64,000 bases of DNA, taken from positions 682,001 through 746,000 of the forward strand of contig NZ_CP007790.1 in NCBI RefSeq assembly GCF_000835165.1, read 5' to 3'. The notes below the pieces were generated by a model that had not been told where the DNA came from, searched no databases, and worked only from the letters and a program-made list of their open reading frames with translations. The DNA comes from Corynebacterium marinum DSM 44953. GTDB taxonomy: Bacteria > Actinomycetota > Actinomycetes > Mycobacteriales > Mycobacteriaceae. Position numbers and translations under genes: made by a program. Shown here in pieces: positions 17,476-25,779 of the stretch. Numbering within the stretch: position 1 is the stretch's first letter; each line of letters opens with the position of its first letter.

Positions 17476-18750
17476 GTGCGTTCCGTTGAGCAACAGCTTG
17501 CGCTCGTCACCGATGCCGCGGTCACGCCCGAACCGGTGCGCATCGCCATCGCCGACGCCCTCGGCCTGATGTGCGCCGAAGAGGTGCAGGCCACCCGCGC
17601 CCTGCCCGGATTCCCGCAGGCCGCCATCGACGGTTACGCCGTCCGCGCCGTCGACGTCGGCGGAGAGAAGCGGCTGGGGGCGCCCAGGCCGGAGGCCGAC
17701 GCGCCCGCCGAACCGCCGGAACGTTCGCTTCCCGTCGTCGGTGAGGTGGCGGCGGGTTCCCAGCAGCCGCTGCGCCTCCAGCCGAAGCAGGCTGTCCGCG
17801 TGCACACGGGGGCACCCCTGCCCGCGCTTGCCGACGCTGTCCTCCCGCTGGAGTGGACGGACATGGGGCGCCGCCGCGTCACCGCCCACCGGCCCGTGCG
17901 CTCCGGGGAGTTCGTGCGCCGCGTCGGCGACGACATCCAGCCCGGGGACGTCGCCGTCACCGCCGGTGCCGTGCTCGGTCCCGCCCAGATCGGCCTCCTC
18001 GCGGCCGTCGGCCGGTCGAAGGTGCTCGTCTACCCCCGCCCGCGGATGGCGGTTGTCTCCGTCGGCCGGGAACTCGTGGACATTGACCGCGAGCCGGGCC
18101 TCGGCCAGATCTACGACGTCAACTCCTACGCCCTGGCGGCGGCCGGCCGGGAAGCCGGCGCCGACGTCCACCGAGTGGGCATCGCGGGGGGTGAACCCCG
18201 TCGGCTGAAGGAGATCCTGGAGGCGCAGATCCAGCGCAGCGAGATCATCGTCATCTCCGGCGCGGTCGGAGGTTCGGGTTCGGAGATGTTCCGGAAGGTC
18301 GTCGAGGAACTCGGCGAGATCGACACCTCCCGGGTCGCCGTGCATCCGGGTTCGGTGCAGGGTTTCGGACTGCTCGGCGAAGAGAGGATCCCTGTTTTCC
18401 TCCTGCCCAGCAACCCGGTGTCCGCACTGGTCACCTTCGAAGTGTTCATCCGCCCGCTCATCCGCATCTCCCTGGGCAAGCGCAACACCGCCCGGCGGGT
18501 CGTTCGTGCCCGGGCCGTCAACCACGTCGCGTCCCGGGAGGGGCGGCGCGGTTACATCCGCGCCAGGCTCATGCGCGATGCGGAGACCAGCGACTACCTC
18601 GTGGAGGGCATCGGCGCCGCCACCGGCGCACCCGCTCATCTTCTCGCCGGGCTCGCGGAAGCGAATGCGTTGATCCGCGTCCCGGAAGAGGTCACCGAGA
18701 TCCGTCCGGGGGACATCGTCGACGTCCTCTTCCTGGCGCAGGGCAGCTGA
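17476..18750 (+). CDS. glp: Gephyrin-like molybdotransferase Glp (MoeA family)
   Basis: 424 residues, GTG start with AAGGAG 6 bp upstream. MoeA fold: N-terminal domain with ALPGFPQAAIDGYAVRA, VRVHTGAPLPALADAV, then the MPT-binding domain with MAVVSVGRELVD, YDVNSYALAAAGREAGADVHRVGI and VFLLPSNPVSALVTFEVFIRP, and the beta-barrel C-terminal domain. In corynebacteria a MoeA-like protein called Glp, encoded near the membrane protein GlpR, was reported to bind FtsZ and link division to polar growth. The neighbourhood here (rimJ, glpR) is the same, so I call it Glp; a plain MoeA role in molybdenum insertion cannot be excluded. Confidence 0.85.
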   Translation: MRSVEQQLALVTDAAVTPEPVRIAIADALGLMCAEEVQATRALPGFPQAAIDGYAVRAVDVGGEKRLGAPRPEADAPAEPPERSLPVVGEVAAGSQQPLRLQPKQAVRVHTGAPLPALADAVLPLEWTDMGRRRVTAHRPVRSGEFVRRVGDDIQPGDVAVTAGAVLGPAQIGLLAAVGRSKVLVYPRPRMAVVSVGRELVDIDREPGLGQIYDVNSYALAAAGREAGADVHRVGIAGGEPRRLKEILEAQIQRSEIIVISGAVGGSGSEMFRKVVEELGEIDTSRVAVHPGSVQGFGLLGEERIPVFLLPSNPVSALVTFEVFIRPLIRISLGKRNTARRVVRARAVNHVASREGRRGYIRARLMRDAETSDYLVEGIGAATGAPAHLLAGLAEANALIRVPEEVTEIRPGDIVDVLFLAQGS

Positions 18751-18756
18751 CGCGAG

Positions 18757-19449
18757 GTGCTCGACCTCTTCGGCCTCGCGGCCAGGTCATTCCGGGAACC
18801 CGGCCAGGGCCCCCGCGACCAGGTCCACCCCGGTTGGCCCGAATCCACCCCGGCGGTGCGGTTGCGGGACGGCGCCCGCGTCCGCCTGCGCCCCCTGACG
18901 CGCCGGGACGACCGCGACTGGCGGGAGCAACGCCTCCTCGACGAGCCCTTCCTCCGGCCGGTCGAGCCCACCGCGCCCGGCGGATGGTCGGCATGCCACA
19001 CCTCGGCCGCCTGGTGGAACTATTTCACCGGCATCCGCGCCGCGGCCCGCCACGGACAAGTGGTCCCCTTCATCATCGAGCTGGACGGGCATTTCGCGGG
19101 GCAGGTCACCCTGGGCGCCATCCAGCACGGAAGCCTCTCCGACTGCTGGATCGGCTACTGGGTCCACTCCGCCTTCATGGGCCGGGGCCTGGCCACGGCG
19201 GCCTGCGCGCTGGGCACCGACCACGCCTTCCGGCGCATCGGGCTGCACCGGGTCACCGCCACCTACCTGCCCGGCAACCCCGCGTCCGGCCGGGTGCTGG
19301 CGGTCAACGGATTCCGGGAGGAAGGCTACCTGCGCGAGAACCTCCACATCGACGGACGCTGGCAGGACCACCACTTCGTGGCCCAGAACATCGACGACCA
19401 CCCTGGAACGTGCGTGGACAGGTTGCGCCGCAGCGGGCGACTGAGGTGA
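18757..19449 (+). CDS. rimJ: GNAT-family N-acetyltransferase (RimJ-like)
   Basis: 230 residues. Acetyl-CoA-dependent transferase of the RimJ/RimL type. VRLRDGARVRLRPLTRRDDRDW opens the GNAT fold near residue 34; the CoA-binding region is YWVHSAFMGRGLATAACALG; IGLHRVTATYLPGNPASGRVLAVNGFREEGYLRE is the usual RimJ C-terminal part. Probable substrate is a protein N-terminus or lysine. GTG start 6 bp after the glp stop. Lies between glp and glpR, so it is co-transcribed with division genes; whether it modifies them is unknown. Confidence 0.85.
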   Translation: MLDLFGLAARSFREPGQGPRDQVHPGWPESTPAVRLRDGARVRLRPLTRRDDRDWREQRLLDEPFLRPVEPTAPGGWSACHTSAAWWNYFTGIRAAARHGQVVPFIIELDGHFAGQVTLGAIQHGSLSDCWIGYWVHSAFMGRGLATAACALGTDHAFRRIGLHRVTATYLPGNPASGRVLAVNGFREEGYLRENLHIDGRWQDHHFVAQNIDDHPGTCVDRLRRSGRLR

Positions 19450-19469
19450 CTGGGGTGACTGGGGTGACT
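19446..19469 (+). repeat. 9-bp tandem repeat GTGACTGGG
   Basis: Two and two-thirds copies of GTGACTGGG, starting in the last rimJ codons (the stop TGA lies in the first copy) and running into the gap before glpR. Likely product of replication slippage. Confidence 0.8.
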
Positions 19470-19558
19470 TTCCCCGGCGTGGCAGGAGTGGCGCGTGAAT
19501 CAGCACCCGTAACCTTTAACTCAGTATCCGTCCCCTCACCGAGGAAGGTGACCACAAC

Positions 19559-20674
19559 GTGTCCGGAAGCCTGATCATTGTTCTGATCATCGTGGTGTGG
19601 CTGTTCGTTCTCGCGCCTCTCCTCCTGCGGGGCCAGCGGCCGATCCGCAAGGCGGGAGAAGCCTTCGACGACACCCGCGTCATCCACGAAGGCGGTTCCG
19701 GCGACCTGCCGGCCCGCCGTCGCCCGCGCCTGTCCGCCGCCGACGTCCGACCCGCCGAATCAGTCGAGGAGACGGGCGATTACGAACTCGTCGCAGCGGA
19801 CGACGTGCTGCTCGACGACGACCGCCCCGCCCGTTCATTCCAGGGGTTGTTCACCCGGCAGGGGGACACCGTCGAGGTCGTCGACGGCGGTCTGGTCCGT
19901 GAGCTCGAGCCTGCGGTCGAGGAGCTCGCAATCGTGGCGCAGCCGGCCGTCGACGCAGCCGGGGAGAGCGGCAACCCGGTCACCGAGGAGTGGGACGAGT
20001 GGGACGAGGACAAGACCTACGCCTACGACGACTCCTTCACCTCCCCCTCTGATTTCCTCTACCCGGATACCGTGGGAGCCGAGGCCCCCGGATCGGCGGC
20101 CAAGAACGCCGGCACCGTCGAAGGGCACGCCGATGAGAACGAGGAAGTGGACGATCAGATGACCGACGAGGAACTGACCGGGGAACTGTCCGAGGAGGAG
20201 ATCGAATTCGCCGAGCACCGCGCGGGCAGAGGAGGCTGGGACCCGGTGGCCGACGCCGAGCATTCGCTCACCCGCTACCAGCGCCGCCAGCGCACCCTCA
20301 TCGGTCTGGCGGCCGCCGTGGCGGTCACCGCGATCCTCGCGTTCGTCGTCGGAGGCTGGGCCTGGCTGCTCACCGGTCTGGCAGTGGTGGCCACGGTGGT
20401 CTACCTGGGGGCTCTGCGCGGTCAGGTGCGGGCGGAGCAGGCCCTCCGCGCCCGGCGCATCCGCCAGCTGCGGCGGGCACGCCTCGGGGTGCGCAGCGCC
20501 ATCGACGATGAGCTGGCCATTCCCCGCCACCTCCGGCGCCCGGGCGCTGTCATCCTCGAACGCGACGATGAATCGCCCGATTTCGATTTCCTCCCGCTCA
20601 CAGACGGGCAGCCGACCGAGGTGCGCCGCCGCAGCAGCAGCTACGACGGACCCTACGGCCGCCGCGTCGGCTGA
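19559..20674 (+). CDS. glpR: Divisome membrane protein GlpR/SepX
   Basis: 371 residues, GTG start with GAGGAAGG about 10 bp upstream. TM1 lies right at the N-terminus (LIIVLIIVVWLFVLAPLLL), then a long, acidic, probably disordered cytoplasmic region (residues ~25-230, e.g. EEWDEWDEDKTYAYDD, TDEELTGELSEEEIEF), then TM2-TM3 (LIGLAAAVAVTAILAFVVGGWAWLLTGLAVVATVVYLGAL) and a basic C-terminal tail with YDGPYGRRVG. This layout and position match GlpR, the membrane receptor of Glp, and Streptomyces SepX, which acts at the divisome. The disordered segment is the expected docking site for Glp. Confidence 0.85.
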   Translation: MSGSLIIVLIIVVWLFVLAPLLLRGQRPIRKAGEAFDDTRVIHEGGSGDLPARRRPRLSAADVRPAESVEETGDYELVAADDVLLDDDRPARSFQGLFTRQGDTVEVVDGGLVRELEPAVEELAIVAQPAVDAAGESGNPVTEEWDEWDEDKTYAYDDSFTSPSDFLYPDTVGAEAPGSAAKNAGTVEGHADENEEVDDQMTDEELTGELSEEEIEFAEHRAGRGGWDPVADAEHSLTRYQRRQRTLIGLAAAVAVTAILAFVVGGWAWLLTGLAVVATVVYLGALRGQVRAEQALRARRIRQLRRARLGVRSAIDDELAIPRHLRRPGAVILERDDESPDFDFLPLTDGQPTEVRRRSSSYDGPYGRRVG

Positions 20675-20744
20675 CACGCCCTCTGGCCAGCCGTTTTCTT
20701 CTTGTGCGGACCCCGGAGTAATCTGGGTTCCGCACCCTCGCCGA

Positions 20745-20817
20745 GGGGCTATAGCTCAGTTGGTAGAGCGTCGCGTTCGCAATGCGAAGGTCAGGGGTTC
20801 GATTCCCCTTAGCTCCA
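20745..20817 (+). tRNA. tRNA-Ala (anticodon CGC)
   Basis: 73 nt. The acceptor stem GGGGCTA/TAGCTCC includes the G3-U70 wobble pair that identifies alanine tRNA. D arm AGCTCAGTTGGTAGAGC; anticodon stem TCGCG/TGCGA with loop TTCGCAA gives anticodon CGC, reading GCG; T arm AGGGG-TTCGATT-CCCCT. CCA is not encoded. A -10-like TAATCT lies at 20719-20724. Followed by a terminator. Confidence 0.97.
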
Positions 20818-20827
20818 CAATAAAAGG

Positions 20828-20868
20828 CCACCTGCCAGCACTTTTACTGAGTGCCGGCAGGTGGTTTT
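20828..20868 (+). terminator. Intrinsic terminator after tRNA-Ala
   Basis: CCACCTGCC-A-GCAC pairs with GTGC-C-GGCAGGTGG, with a TTTTACTGA loop and a TTTT tract at 20865-20868. Confidence 0.9.
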
Positions 20869-20895
20869 CGTCGTGGCGCACAGTGACGGGTGGCC

Positions 20896-21501
20896 CTAGG
20901 CCCAGACCCCGGAGCTTCCCCGCCGGTGGGACTCCAGGAGATGAGTGTCCACCATCCCGACCGCCTCCATGAGGGCGAAAATCATCGTGGGGCCCACGAA
21001 GGTGAAACCGGCCGCCTTCAGGGACTTCGCCAGGGCCTCGGACTCCGGGGAGCGGGAGGGGATCTCGGCGAGGGTGCGTGGGTAGGGCGTCTCCTCCGGC
21101 TGGTGGGACCAGATGAGGTCGACCAGCCCGCCGCGGCCGCGTAGCGCCACAGTGGCGCGGGCGTTGTTGACCACGGAGTGGATCTTGCGCCGGTTCCGGA
21201 TGATCTCGGGGTTGGCCATCAGCTTCTCGACGTCCCCGTCATCGAACGCGGCCACCGCGTCCGGGTCGAAATCCGCGAACGCGGCTCGGAAACCTCCGCG
21301 CTTGCGCAGGACCAGTGCCCAGGAGAGGCCGGCCTGGAAGGATTCGAGGGAGAGCCGCTCGAAAAGTCCCTGCTCGGTCCGGACGGGCATGCCCCATTCG
21401 GTGTCGTAGTAGGCGCGCAGCAGGTCGGTGGTGGCGGCCCACGCCGGGCGGGCGAGCCCGTCGGAGCCGATGACCAGGTCGGGTGAATGGGTGGGGTTCA
21501 T
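20896..21501 (-). CDS. tag: DNA-3-methyladenine glycosylase I
   Basis: 201 residues. Removes 3-methyladenine from alkylated DNA. YYDTEWGMPVRTEQGLFERLSLESFQAGLSW is the Tag signature (here the substrate-pocket Glu and Trp), followed by FRAAFADFDPDAVAAF and an FVGPTMIFALMEAVGMVDTHL near the C-terminus, where His-rich zinc ligands of Tag lie. The start ATG overlaps the ogt stop as ATGA, so ogt and tag form a small alkylation-repair operon. Confidence 0.93.
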   Translation of the reverse strand: MNPTHSPDLVIGSDGLARPAWAATTDLLRAYYDTEWGMPVRTEQGLFERLSLESFQAGLSWALVLRKRGGFRAAFADFDPDAVAAFDDGDVEKLMANPEIIRNRRKIHSVVNNARATVALRGRGGLVDLIWSHQPEETPYPRTLAEIPSRSPESEALAKSLKAAGFTFVGPTMIFALMEAVGMVDTHLLESHRRGSSGVWA

Positions 21502-21971
21502 GACCTATTGGACTGCGCCGGAGCTCCGCCGGTTCCCGACATCCGCTTTTCGTGGTCGAGCAACCACCTCTTGGCGTCGAGTCCGCCGCGGTAGCCGCCG
21601 AGTGAGCCGTCGCTGCGCAGCACCCGGTGGCAGGGGCGGATGATGGGCAGCGGGTTGGTCGCGCAGGCGCTGCCCGCCGCGCGGACGGCCCGCGGGTTGC
21701 CGCTCATGGCCGCGAGTTCCGCGTAGGTGACGGTCCGCCCGTAGGGGATCTCCGCCAGCCGGGCCTGCGCGGCGGCGCGGAAGCCGGCGGCGGGGAGGTC
21801 GAGGGGGACGTCGAAAAGCCGTCGGGTGCCGGCGAAGTAGTCGGCGAGCTGGCGGGCGGCGTCGAGGAGCAGGGGAGTCGGAGGCCCGTCGGGGCCCCCG
21901 AAACTGATTCCGGTGAGTCCGGTGCCGCTGGCGCTGAGGCTGAGCGGTCCGATGGGCGAATCAATGAGCAC
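21498..21971 (-). CDS. ogt: Methylated-DNA--protein-cysteine methyltransferase
   Basis: 157 residues. Suicide repair of O6-alkylguanine. The active-site motif is IIRPCHRVLRSDGSLGGYRGG: the family has PCHRV, whose Cys takes the alkyl group. Upstream lies PYGRTVTYAELAAMSG with the recognition helix and NPRAVRAAGSACATNPLP. The real start is GTG 21971, with AAGGGAG 5 bp upstream; longer in-frame extension is not supported. Shares an operon with tag. Confidence 0.95.
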   Translation of the reverse strand: MLIDSPIGPLSLSASGTGLTGISFGGPDGPPTPLLLDAARQLADYFAGTRRLFDVPLDLPAAGFRAAAQARLAEIPYGRTVTYAELAAMSGNPRAVRAAGSACATNPLPIIRPCHRVLRSDGSLGGYRGGLDAKRWLLDHEKRMSGTGGAPAQSNRS

Positions 21972-22008
21972 GGTGACTCCCTTCTCCGGGGGATGCGGCC
22001 TTTCGGGG

Positions 22009-22014
22009 TAGTCT
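22009..22014 (+). promoter_or_regulatory. -10 box of the doxX gene, leaderless start
   Basis: TAGTCT ends 6 bp before ATG 22021. No binding site precedes the ATG. Confidence 0.6.
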
Positions 22015-22020
22015 AATCGC

Positions 22021-22428
22021 ATGGATAAACCGGCTGTGAGGGATGCTGCGCTGCTGCTCCTGCGTATCGTCCTCGGCACCGTGTTCGTCGCCCACGGCTG
22101 GGACAAGCTCGTCATCACGGGGCTGACGGAGACCACGGGGCAGTTCAGCGCCTGGGGCGTTCCGCAGCCCAAACTGTCCGCGTGGCTGGTCATGGCCGTC
22201 GAGCTGGTCGGCGGGGCGCTGCTCGTGGTGGGCATTCTCACCACGGCGGTGGCGGGCGTGCTGGCGCTTCTCATGGTGGCCGCGATGTGGTTCGTGCATG
22301 TCGGCGAGGGGTTCTTCACCGCGACCGGCGGCGTGGAGTTCCCGCTCGTCATGACGGCCGCTCTGGTGATGATCATCGTCTTCGGGGCCGGCCGCGCGAG
22401 CCTGGACGGGGTGCTGGCACGTGATTGA
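22021..22428 (+). CDS. DoxX-family membrane protein
   Basis: 135 residues, four hydrophobic helices. The N-terminus LLLLRIVLGTVFVAHGWDKL is the DoxX signature, followed by GQFSAWGVPQPKLSAWLVMAVELVGGALLVVGI. DoxX proteins are linked to oxidative-stress or thiol systems in mycobacteria, but substrate and reaction are not established. Divergent from ogt; overlaps the following gene by 8 bp, suggesting a two-gene unit. Confidence 0.88.
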   Translation: MDKPAVRDAALLLLRIVLGTVFVAHGWDKLVITGLTETTGQFSAWGVPQPKLSAWLVMAVELVGGALLVVGILTTAVAGVLALLMVAAMWFVHVGEGFFTATGGVEFPLVMTAALVMIIVFGAGRASLDGVLARD

Positions 22429-23119
22429 CCACGACCAGGTGCAGGCCGCGCTCTCCGCCCGGCTCGACGGCGAGCCGTCCCCGCTCGACGACGACGTCGT
22501 CGACGCCCACCTCACCGGCTGCGCGCAGTGCCGCCAGTTCCAGGAGGAGGCGGTGGCGCTCAGCCGGCGGCTACGCTTCATCGAGCCTGCGGACGGCGGC
22601 ATGGCCCCGCCGGACCTCTCCGAGCTGATCATCGCGGGCGTGGAACCGGAGTGGCGGCGCACCGCCAACTCCCGCATGGTGGGGCTGGCGGTCTCCCGGA
22701 TCCTGCTGATCGTCGCGGGCCTTATCTGGGTGGTGTGGGGGGTGCAGCTGCTCGGCGACGCCAGCGGCCTGACCCCGGTCAGCGACGACGGCGTCGTGGC
22801 CCTGGACTCCGATCCGCGCACCGCCTCGCTGCTCGTCGACGCCGCGGCCTTCCGGCTGTCCCTCGCCCTCGGTCTGTTCACCATCGCCTGGAAACCGCGT
22901 CTGGTGTCCGGCCTCGTCACCGTCGTCGCGGCGCTCTGGACGTTCATGTTCGGCTTCGTCGTCCGCGACCTGGTGCTGGACACCGTCGCGGGCCCCCAGC
23001 TCGTCGGCCTGGGCCTGCTGCTGTTCACCGCGGTGGGAATGGTGTGGACCTGGTTGAACCACCACGGCTACGTCACGCTGCGCGCCGTCTGGCGTGAACT
23101 GGCCGCGAAACCGGTCTAG
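22421..23119 (+). CDS. Zinc-finger (anti-sigma-like) membrane protein
   Basis: 232 residues, GTG start inside the doxX end. The first ~45 residues have a His (DHDQV) and HLTGCAQC, the H-x3-C-x2-C zinc motif of anti-sigma factors. Four to five hydrophobic helices follow from residue ~85 (AVSRILLIVAGLIWVVWGVQL and onward). Family proteins often bind a sigma factor on the cytoplasmic side, but there is no sigma gene beside it, so the partner is unknown. Convergent with pmt. Confidence 0.75.
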   Translation: MIDHDQVQAALSARLDGEPSPLDDDVVDAHLTGCAQCRQFQEEAVALSRRLRFIEPADGGMAPPDLSELIIAGVEPEWRRTANSRMVGLAVSRILLIVAGLIWVVWGVQLLGDASGLTPVSDDGVVALDSDPRTASLLVDAAAFRLSLALGLFTIAWKPRLVSGLVTVVAALWTFMFGFVVRDLVLDTVAGPQLVGLGLLLFTAVGMVWTWLNHHGYVTLRAVWRELAAKPV

Positions 23120-23139
23120 CCCCGTCCGTCCTCCCCGCG

Positions 23140-24711
23140 CTAACGCCAGCTGGGCAGCCACATGAGCGACTGGTACCAGCTCTCCGGGACGAGGTAGCCG
23201 TACAGGATGGGCGACCAGTAGAGGAACATGGCCGCCGCCAGCGAAAGGTACGAGACCACCGCCACGGTGCCCCAGCGGATTCCCCCCTCCGAGAGCCTGC
23301 GCGCCCACCGCCAGGTGACCTCGGCGCCCCGGCCGTGCACCTGCCCCAGGGTGAGCGCCAGCATCGCGATGAGGAAGGGGCTCAGCGCGGTGGCGTAGAA
23401 GAAGTACATCTGGCGGTCGTACCCGACGAGCCAGGGGAGAAAACCGGCGGCGAAAGCCACCACCGGGAGGAGGAAACGGCGGTCGCGGCGGACTACGAGG
23501 CACCAGACCGCCCACGCCAGCACCGGCACCGTCAGCCACCAGATGGCCGGGGTGCCGAAGAGGTAGATCATGCGGCGGCACGTGCCCGCCGCACAGTCGA
23601 CGTCGGTGGAGGAAAAATAGAGGATGGGCCGCCCCGCCACCAGCCACGACCATGGTTTTGAATCCCAGGGGTGAGAATGGCCCCCGGAGGTGGTCAGCGA
23701 GGCGTGGAACCCCAGCACCGACTGGTGGTAGTAGGCGAACCCCGCGGCCCAGTCCGGCAGGAACCTCAGCAAGGATTCTGAACCGATGGTGCCGTCGACC
23801 TTCGCGTGCCGGTAGACCGAGGTCTCGGACGCGAACCAGGCCCGCCACGACCAGAGGTAGAGCAGCACCGGCAGGATGACCATCGACGCGAACGCGGGGA
23901 AGGCGTCGCGCACCAGCGCCCCGAGGAGCGGGCGGCGGATCCCGTAGCGGCGCCGCAGCGCGAGGTCCAGGAAGACCGCCAGCAGGCCGAAGAATGCCAT
24001 GTAGTACAGGCCGGACCATTTCACCCCCAGGGACAGGCCGAGGAATACGCCTGCGGTGAAACGCCACCAGCGGAAACCCAGCCGCGGGCCCAACGCGGAG
24101 TCGCCCAGGCGCCCCTCCACCCATGCCCGGTGGATGCGGGCCCGCATCTGGGCGTGGTCGCAGGCTAGGGCGAAGACCGCCGTGACGATGAAGAACACCT
24201 GGAAGATGTCCAGCATGCCGAAGCGCGAGGCGACCAGCAGCACGCCGTCGAAAGTGGCCAGCAGGCCGGCGAAGGTGGCCACCTGCCACGTACCCGCCAA
24301 CCGCCGGACGAGCAGCATCGTCATCACGACCGTCGCGGCGCCGAACAGCGCCACCATGAAACGCCAGCCCAGGGGGGTGTACCCGAACATCCACTCGCCG
24401 AGCGCGATGAGCTGCTTCGCCAGTGGCGGGTGCACCACCAGGCCGTAGCCCGGATTGGACTCGATGCCGCCGGTCAGCGGATTGATCCAGGAGCGCACCA
24501 TGTCCCATGCCTGGGGAACGTAGTGCTTCTCGTCGAAGACCGGTGTGCCGGAGGATGTCGCGGTGGTCAGGCCCACGAAGCGGGTGAACAGGGCCAGGGC
24601 GGCGACGACGAGAGTGCTGACGGTGTCGGCCCGGGTCCACCCGAACGGCTGGGGCGTGACGGGCCGGACCCGGGCGGCGAAACGGGGTTGACTGTCCACG
24701 GCTGTGCTCAC
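23140..24711 (-). CDS. pmt: Polyprenyl-phosphate-mannose--protein mannosyltransferase
   Basis: 523 residues, integral membrane protein with about ten helices. PMT family: the first loop has FDEKHYVPQAWDM with the catalytic Asp-Glu pair, then ESNPGYGLVVHPPLAKQ, FDGVLLVASRFGMLD and, later, HSHPWDSKPWSW. Transfers mannose from polyprenyl-phosphate-mannose to Ser/Thr of secreted proteins. GTG 24711 lies 7 bp after a minus-strand TAGACT (24719-24724), so it appears to be leaderless. Divergent from rsmI. Confidence 0.95.
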   Translation of the reverse strand: MSTAVDSQPRFAARVRPVTPQPFGWTRADTVSTLVVAALALFTRFVGLTTATSSGTPVFDEKHYVPQAWDMVRSWINPLTGGIESNPGYGLVVHPPLAKQLIALGEWMFGYTPLGWRFMVALFGAATVVMTMLLVRRLAGTWQVATFAGLLATFDGVLLVASRFGMLDIFQVFFIVTAVFALACDHAQMRARIHRAWVEGRLGDSALGPRLGFRWWRFTAGVFLGLSLGVKWSGLYYMAFFGLLAVFLDLALRRRYGIRRPLLGALVRDAFPAFASMVILPVLLYLWSWRAWFASETSVYRHAKVDGTIGSESLLRFLPDWAAGFAYYHQSVLGFHASLTTSGGHSHPWDSKPWSWLVAGRPILYFSSTDVDCAAGTCRRMIYLFGTPAIWWLTVPVLAWAVWCLVVRRDRRFLLPVVAFAAGFLPWLVGYDRQMYFFYATALSPFLIAMLALTLGQVHGRGAEVTWRWARRLSEGGIRWGTVAVVSYLSLAAAMFLYWSPILYGYLVPESWYQSLMWLPSWR

Positions 24712-24761
24712 CCGGATGAGTCTAGGTCACAGTGCCGACGTGAGGGCCTAGCATGGCAGTC
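24712..24761. promoter_or_regulatory. Divergent leaderless promoters of pmt and rsmI
   Basis: Minus strand TAGACT (24719-24724) ends 7 bp before the pmt GTG. Plus strand TAGCAT (24749-24754) ends 7 bp before the rsmI ATG at 24762. The in-frame ATG at 24753 lies within the -10 box and is therefore unlikely to be the start. Confidence 0.6.
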
Positions 24762-25610
24762 ATGGTTTCCGATACCTCCCTGCTGCCCCCCAGGGGAGTG
24801 GTGCTCGCCGCCACCCCGCTGGGCAACATCCACGACGCCTCCCCGCGCCTGCGCGCCGCACTCGCCGGGGCGGACGTGATCGCCGCCGAGGACACCCGCC
24901 GGGTGCGCAATCTCGCGGCCGCGCTGGGGGTGGAGATCCGCGGGAAGGTGGTGTCCAACTACGACCACAACGAAGAGGGCCGAGCCCAGCAGCTTCTCGA
25001 CGCCGCCCGCACCGGCATCGTCCTCGTGGTCACCGACGCAGGTATGCCGTTGGTCTCCGACCCGGGCTACTCGCTCGTCGACGCCGCCCACACCGGAGGC
25101 GTCCCCGTCACCTGCCTGCCCGGCCCCTCCGCCGTGCCGACGGCTCTCGCATTGTCCGGCCTTCCGGTGGGACGTTTCCTCTTCGACGGCTTCGCGCCCC
25201 GCAAGGCCGGCGCCCGCCGGGAGTGGCTGGGGTCGCTGCGCACGGAGGAGCGCGCGGCCTGCTTCTTCGAGTCCCCGCACCGTCTGGCCGAAACGCTCGC
25301 CGACGCAGCAGAGATCCTCGGCGGCACCCGCCGCGCGGCGGTGTGCCGGGAGCTGACCAAAACCTACGAGGAGGTCCGCCGGGGCACCCTGCCGGAGCTC
25401 GCCGAGTGGGCGGCCGGGGGAGTGAAGGGCGAGATCACTGTCGTCATCGAGGGCGGGACGCCGGAGGAGTTCAACGTGGCCGACCTCGTGCCCGTGGTGG
25501 AGTCCCTCGTGGGCGAGGGCGTGCGGCTGAAAGATGCCTGCCGGCAGGTCGCGGCCGGGCGGGGGGTATCCAACCGAGAGCTGTACGAGGCGGTTCTCGC
25601 CGCGCGTTGA
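24762..25610 (+). CDS. rsmI: 16S rRNA (cytidine-1402-2'-O)-methyltransferase
   Basis: 282 residues. SAM-dependent tetrapyrrole-methylase fold. VVLAATPLGNIHDASPR opens the fold, AAEDTRRVRNLAAALG and VVSNYDHNEEGRAQQLLD follow, then VVTDAGMPLVSDPGYSLV and LPGPSAVPTALALSGLP, FFESPHRL and CRELTKTYEEVRRGTL, all RsmI signatures. Methylates C1402 in the decoding centre together with RsmH. ATG 24762 is preferred for its -10 box. Confidence 0.93.
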   Translation: MVSDTSLLPPRGVVLAATPLGNIHDASPRLRAALAGADVIAAEDTRRVRNLAAALGVEIRGKVVSNYDHNEEGRAQQLLDAARTGIVLVVTDAGMPLVSDPGYSLVDAAHTGGVPVTCLPGPSAVPTALALSGLPVGRFLFDGFAPRKAGARREWLGSLRTEERAACFFESPHRLAETLADAAEILGGTRRAAVCRELTKTYEEVRRGTLPELAEWAAGGVKGEITVVIEGGTPEEFNVADLVPVVESLVGEGVRLKDACRQVAAGRGVSNRELYEAVLAAR

Positions 25611-25626
25611 GGGTTGTCAGGGATTT

Positions 25627-25680
25627 GTTATGAGGTTGTGAGGAAGTCGGCAGTTTAACGCCGGTGAACTGCCGTAACTT
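25627..25680. promoter_or_regulatory. betP upstream region: MtrA-like box, inverted repeat
   Basis: GTTAT-N6-GTGAG (25627-25642) differs in two positions from the GTTAC-N6-GTGAC motif upstream of rpf2. GGCAGTT (25649-25655) and AACTGCC (25667-25673) form a hairpin that may end rsmI transcription or be an operator. TAACTT (25675-25680) is a possible -10. betP of C. glutamicum is known to be regulated by MtrA. Confidence 0.4.
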
Positions 25681-25779
25681 GTCTCCCGACGGCGACGGCC
25701 GGGATGAAAAAGCCTGCACGCCCGCTCTTTGCGTGCGTCCGGAAGTGGAAACCAGCGCCTTAGCTGGGAGACTAAAGGA

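Noticed and set aside
20598..20831. Minus-strand ORF over the tRNA-Ala gene
   Set aside because: It reads through the tRNA on the antisense strand; such frames are commonly mis-annotated.
24753..24761. ATG 24753 as rsmI start
   Set aside because: It lies in the -10 box; ATG 24762 has the correct distance.
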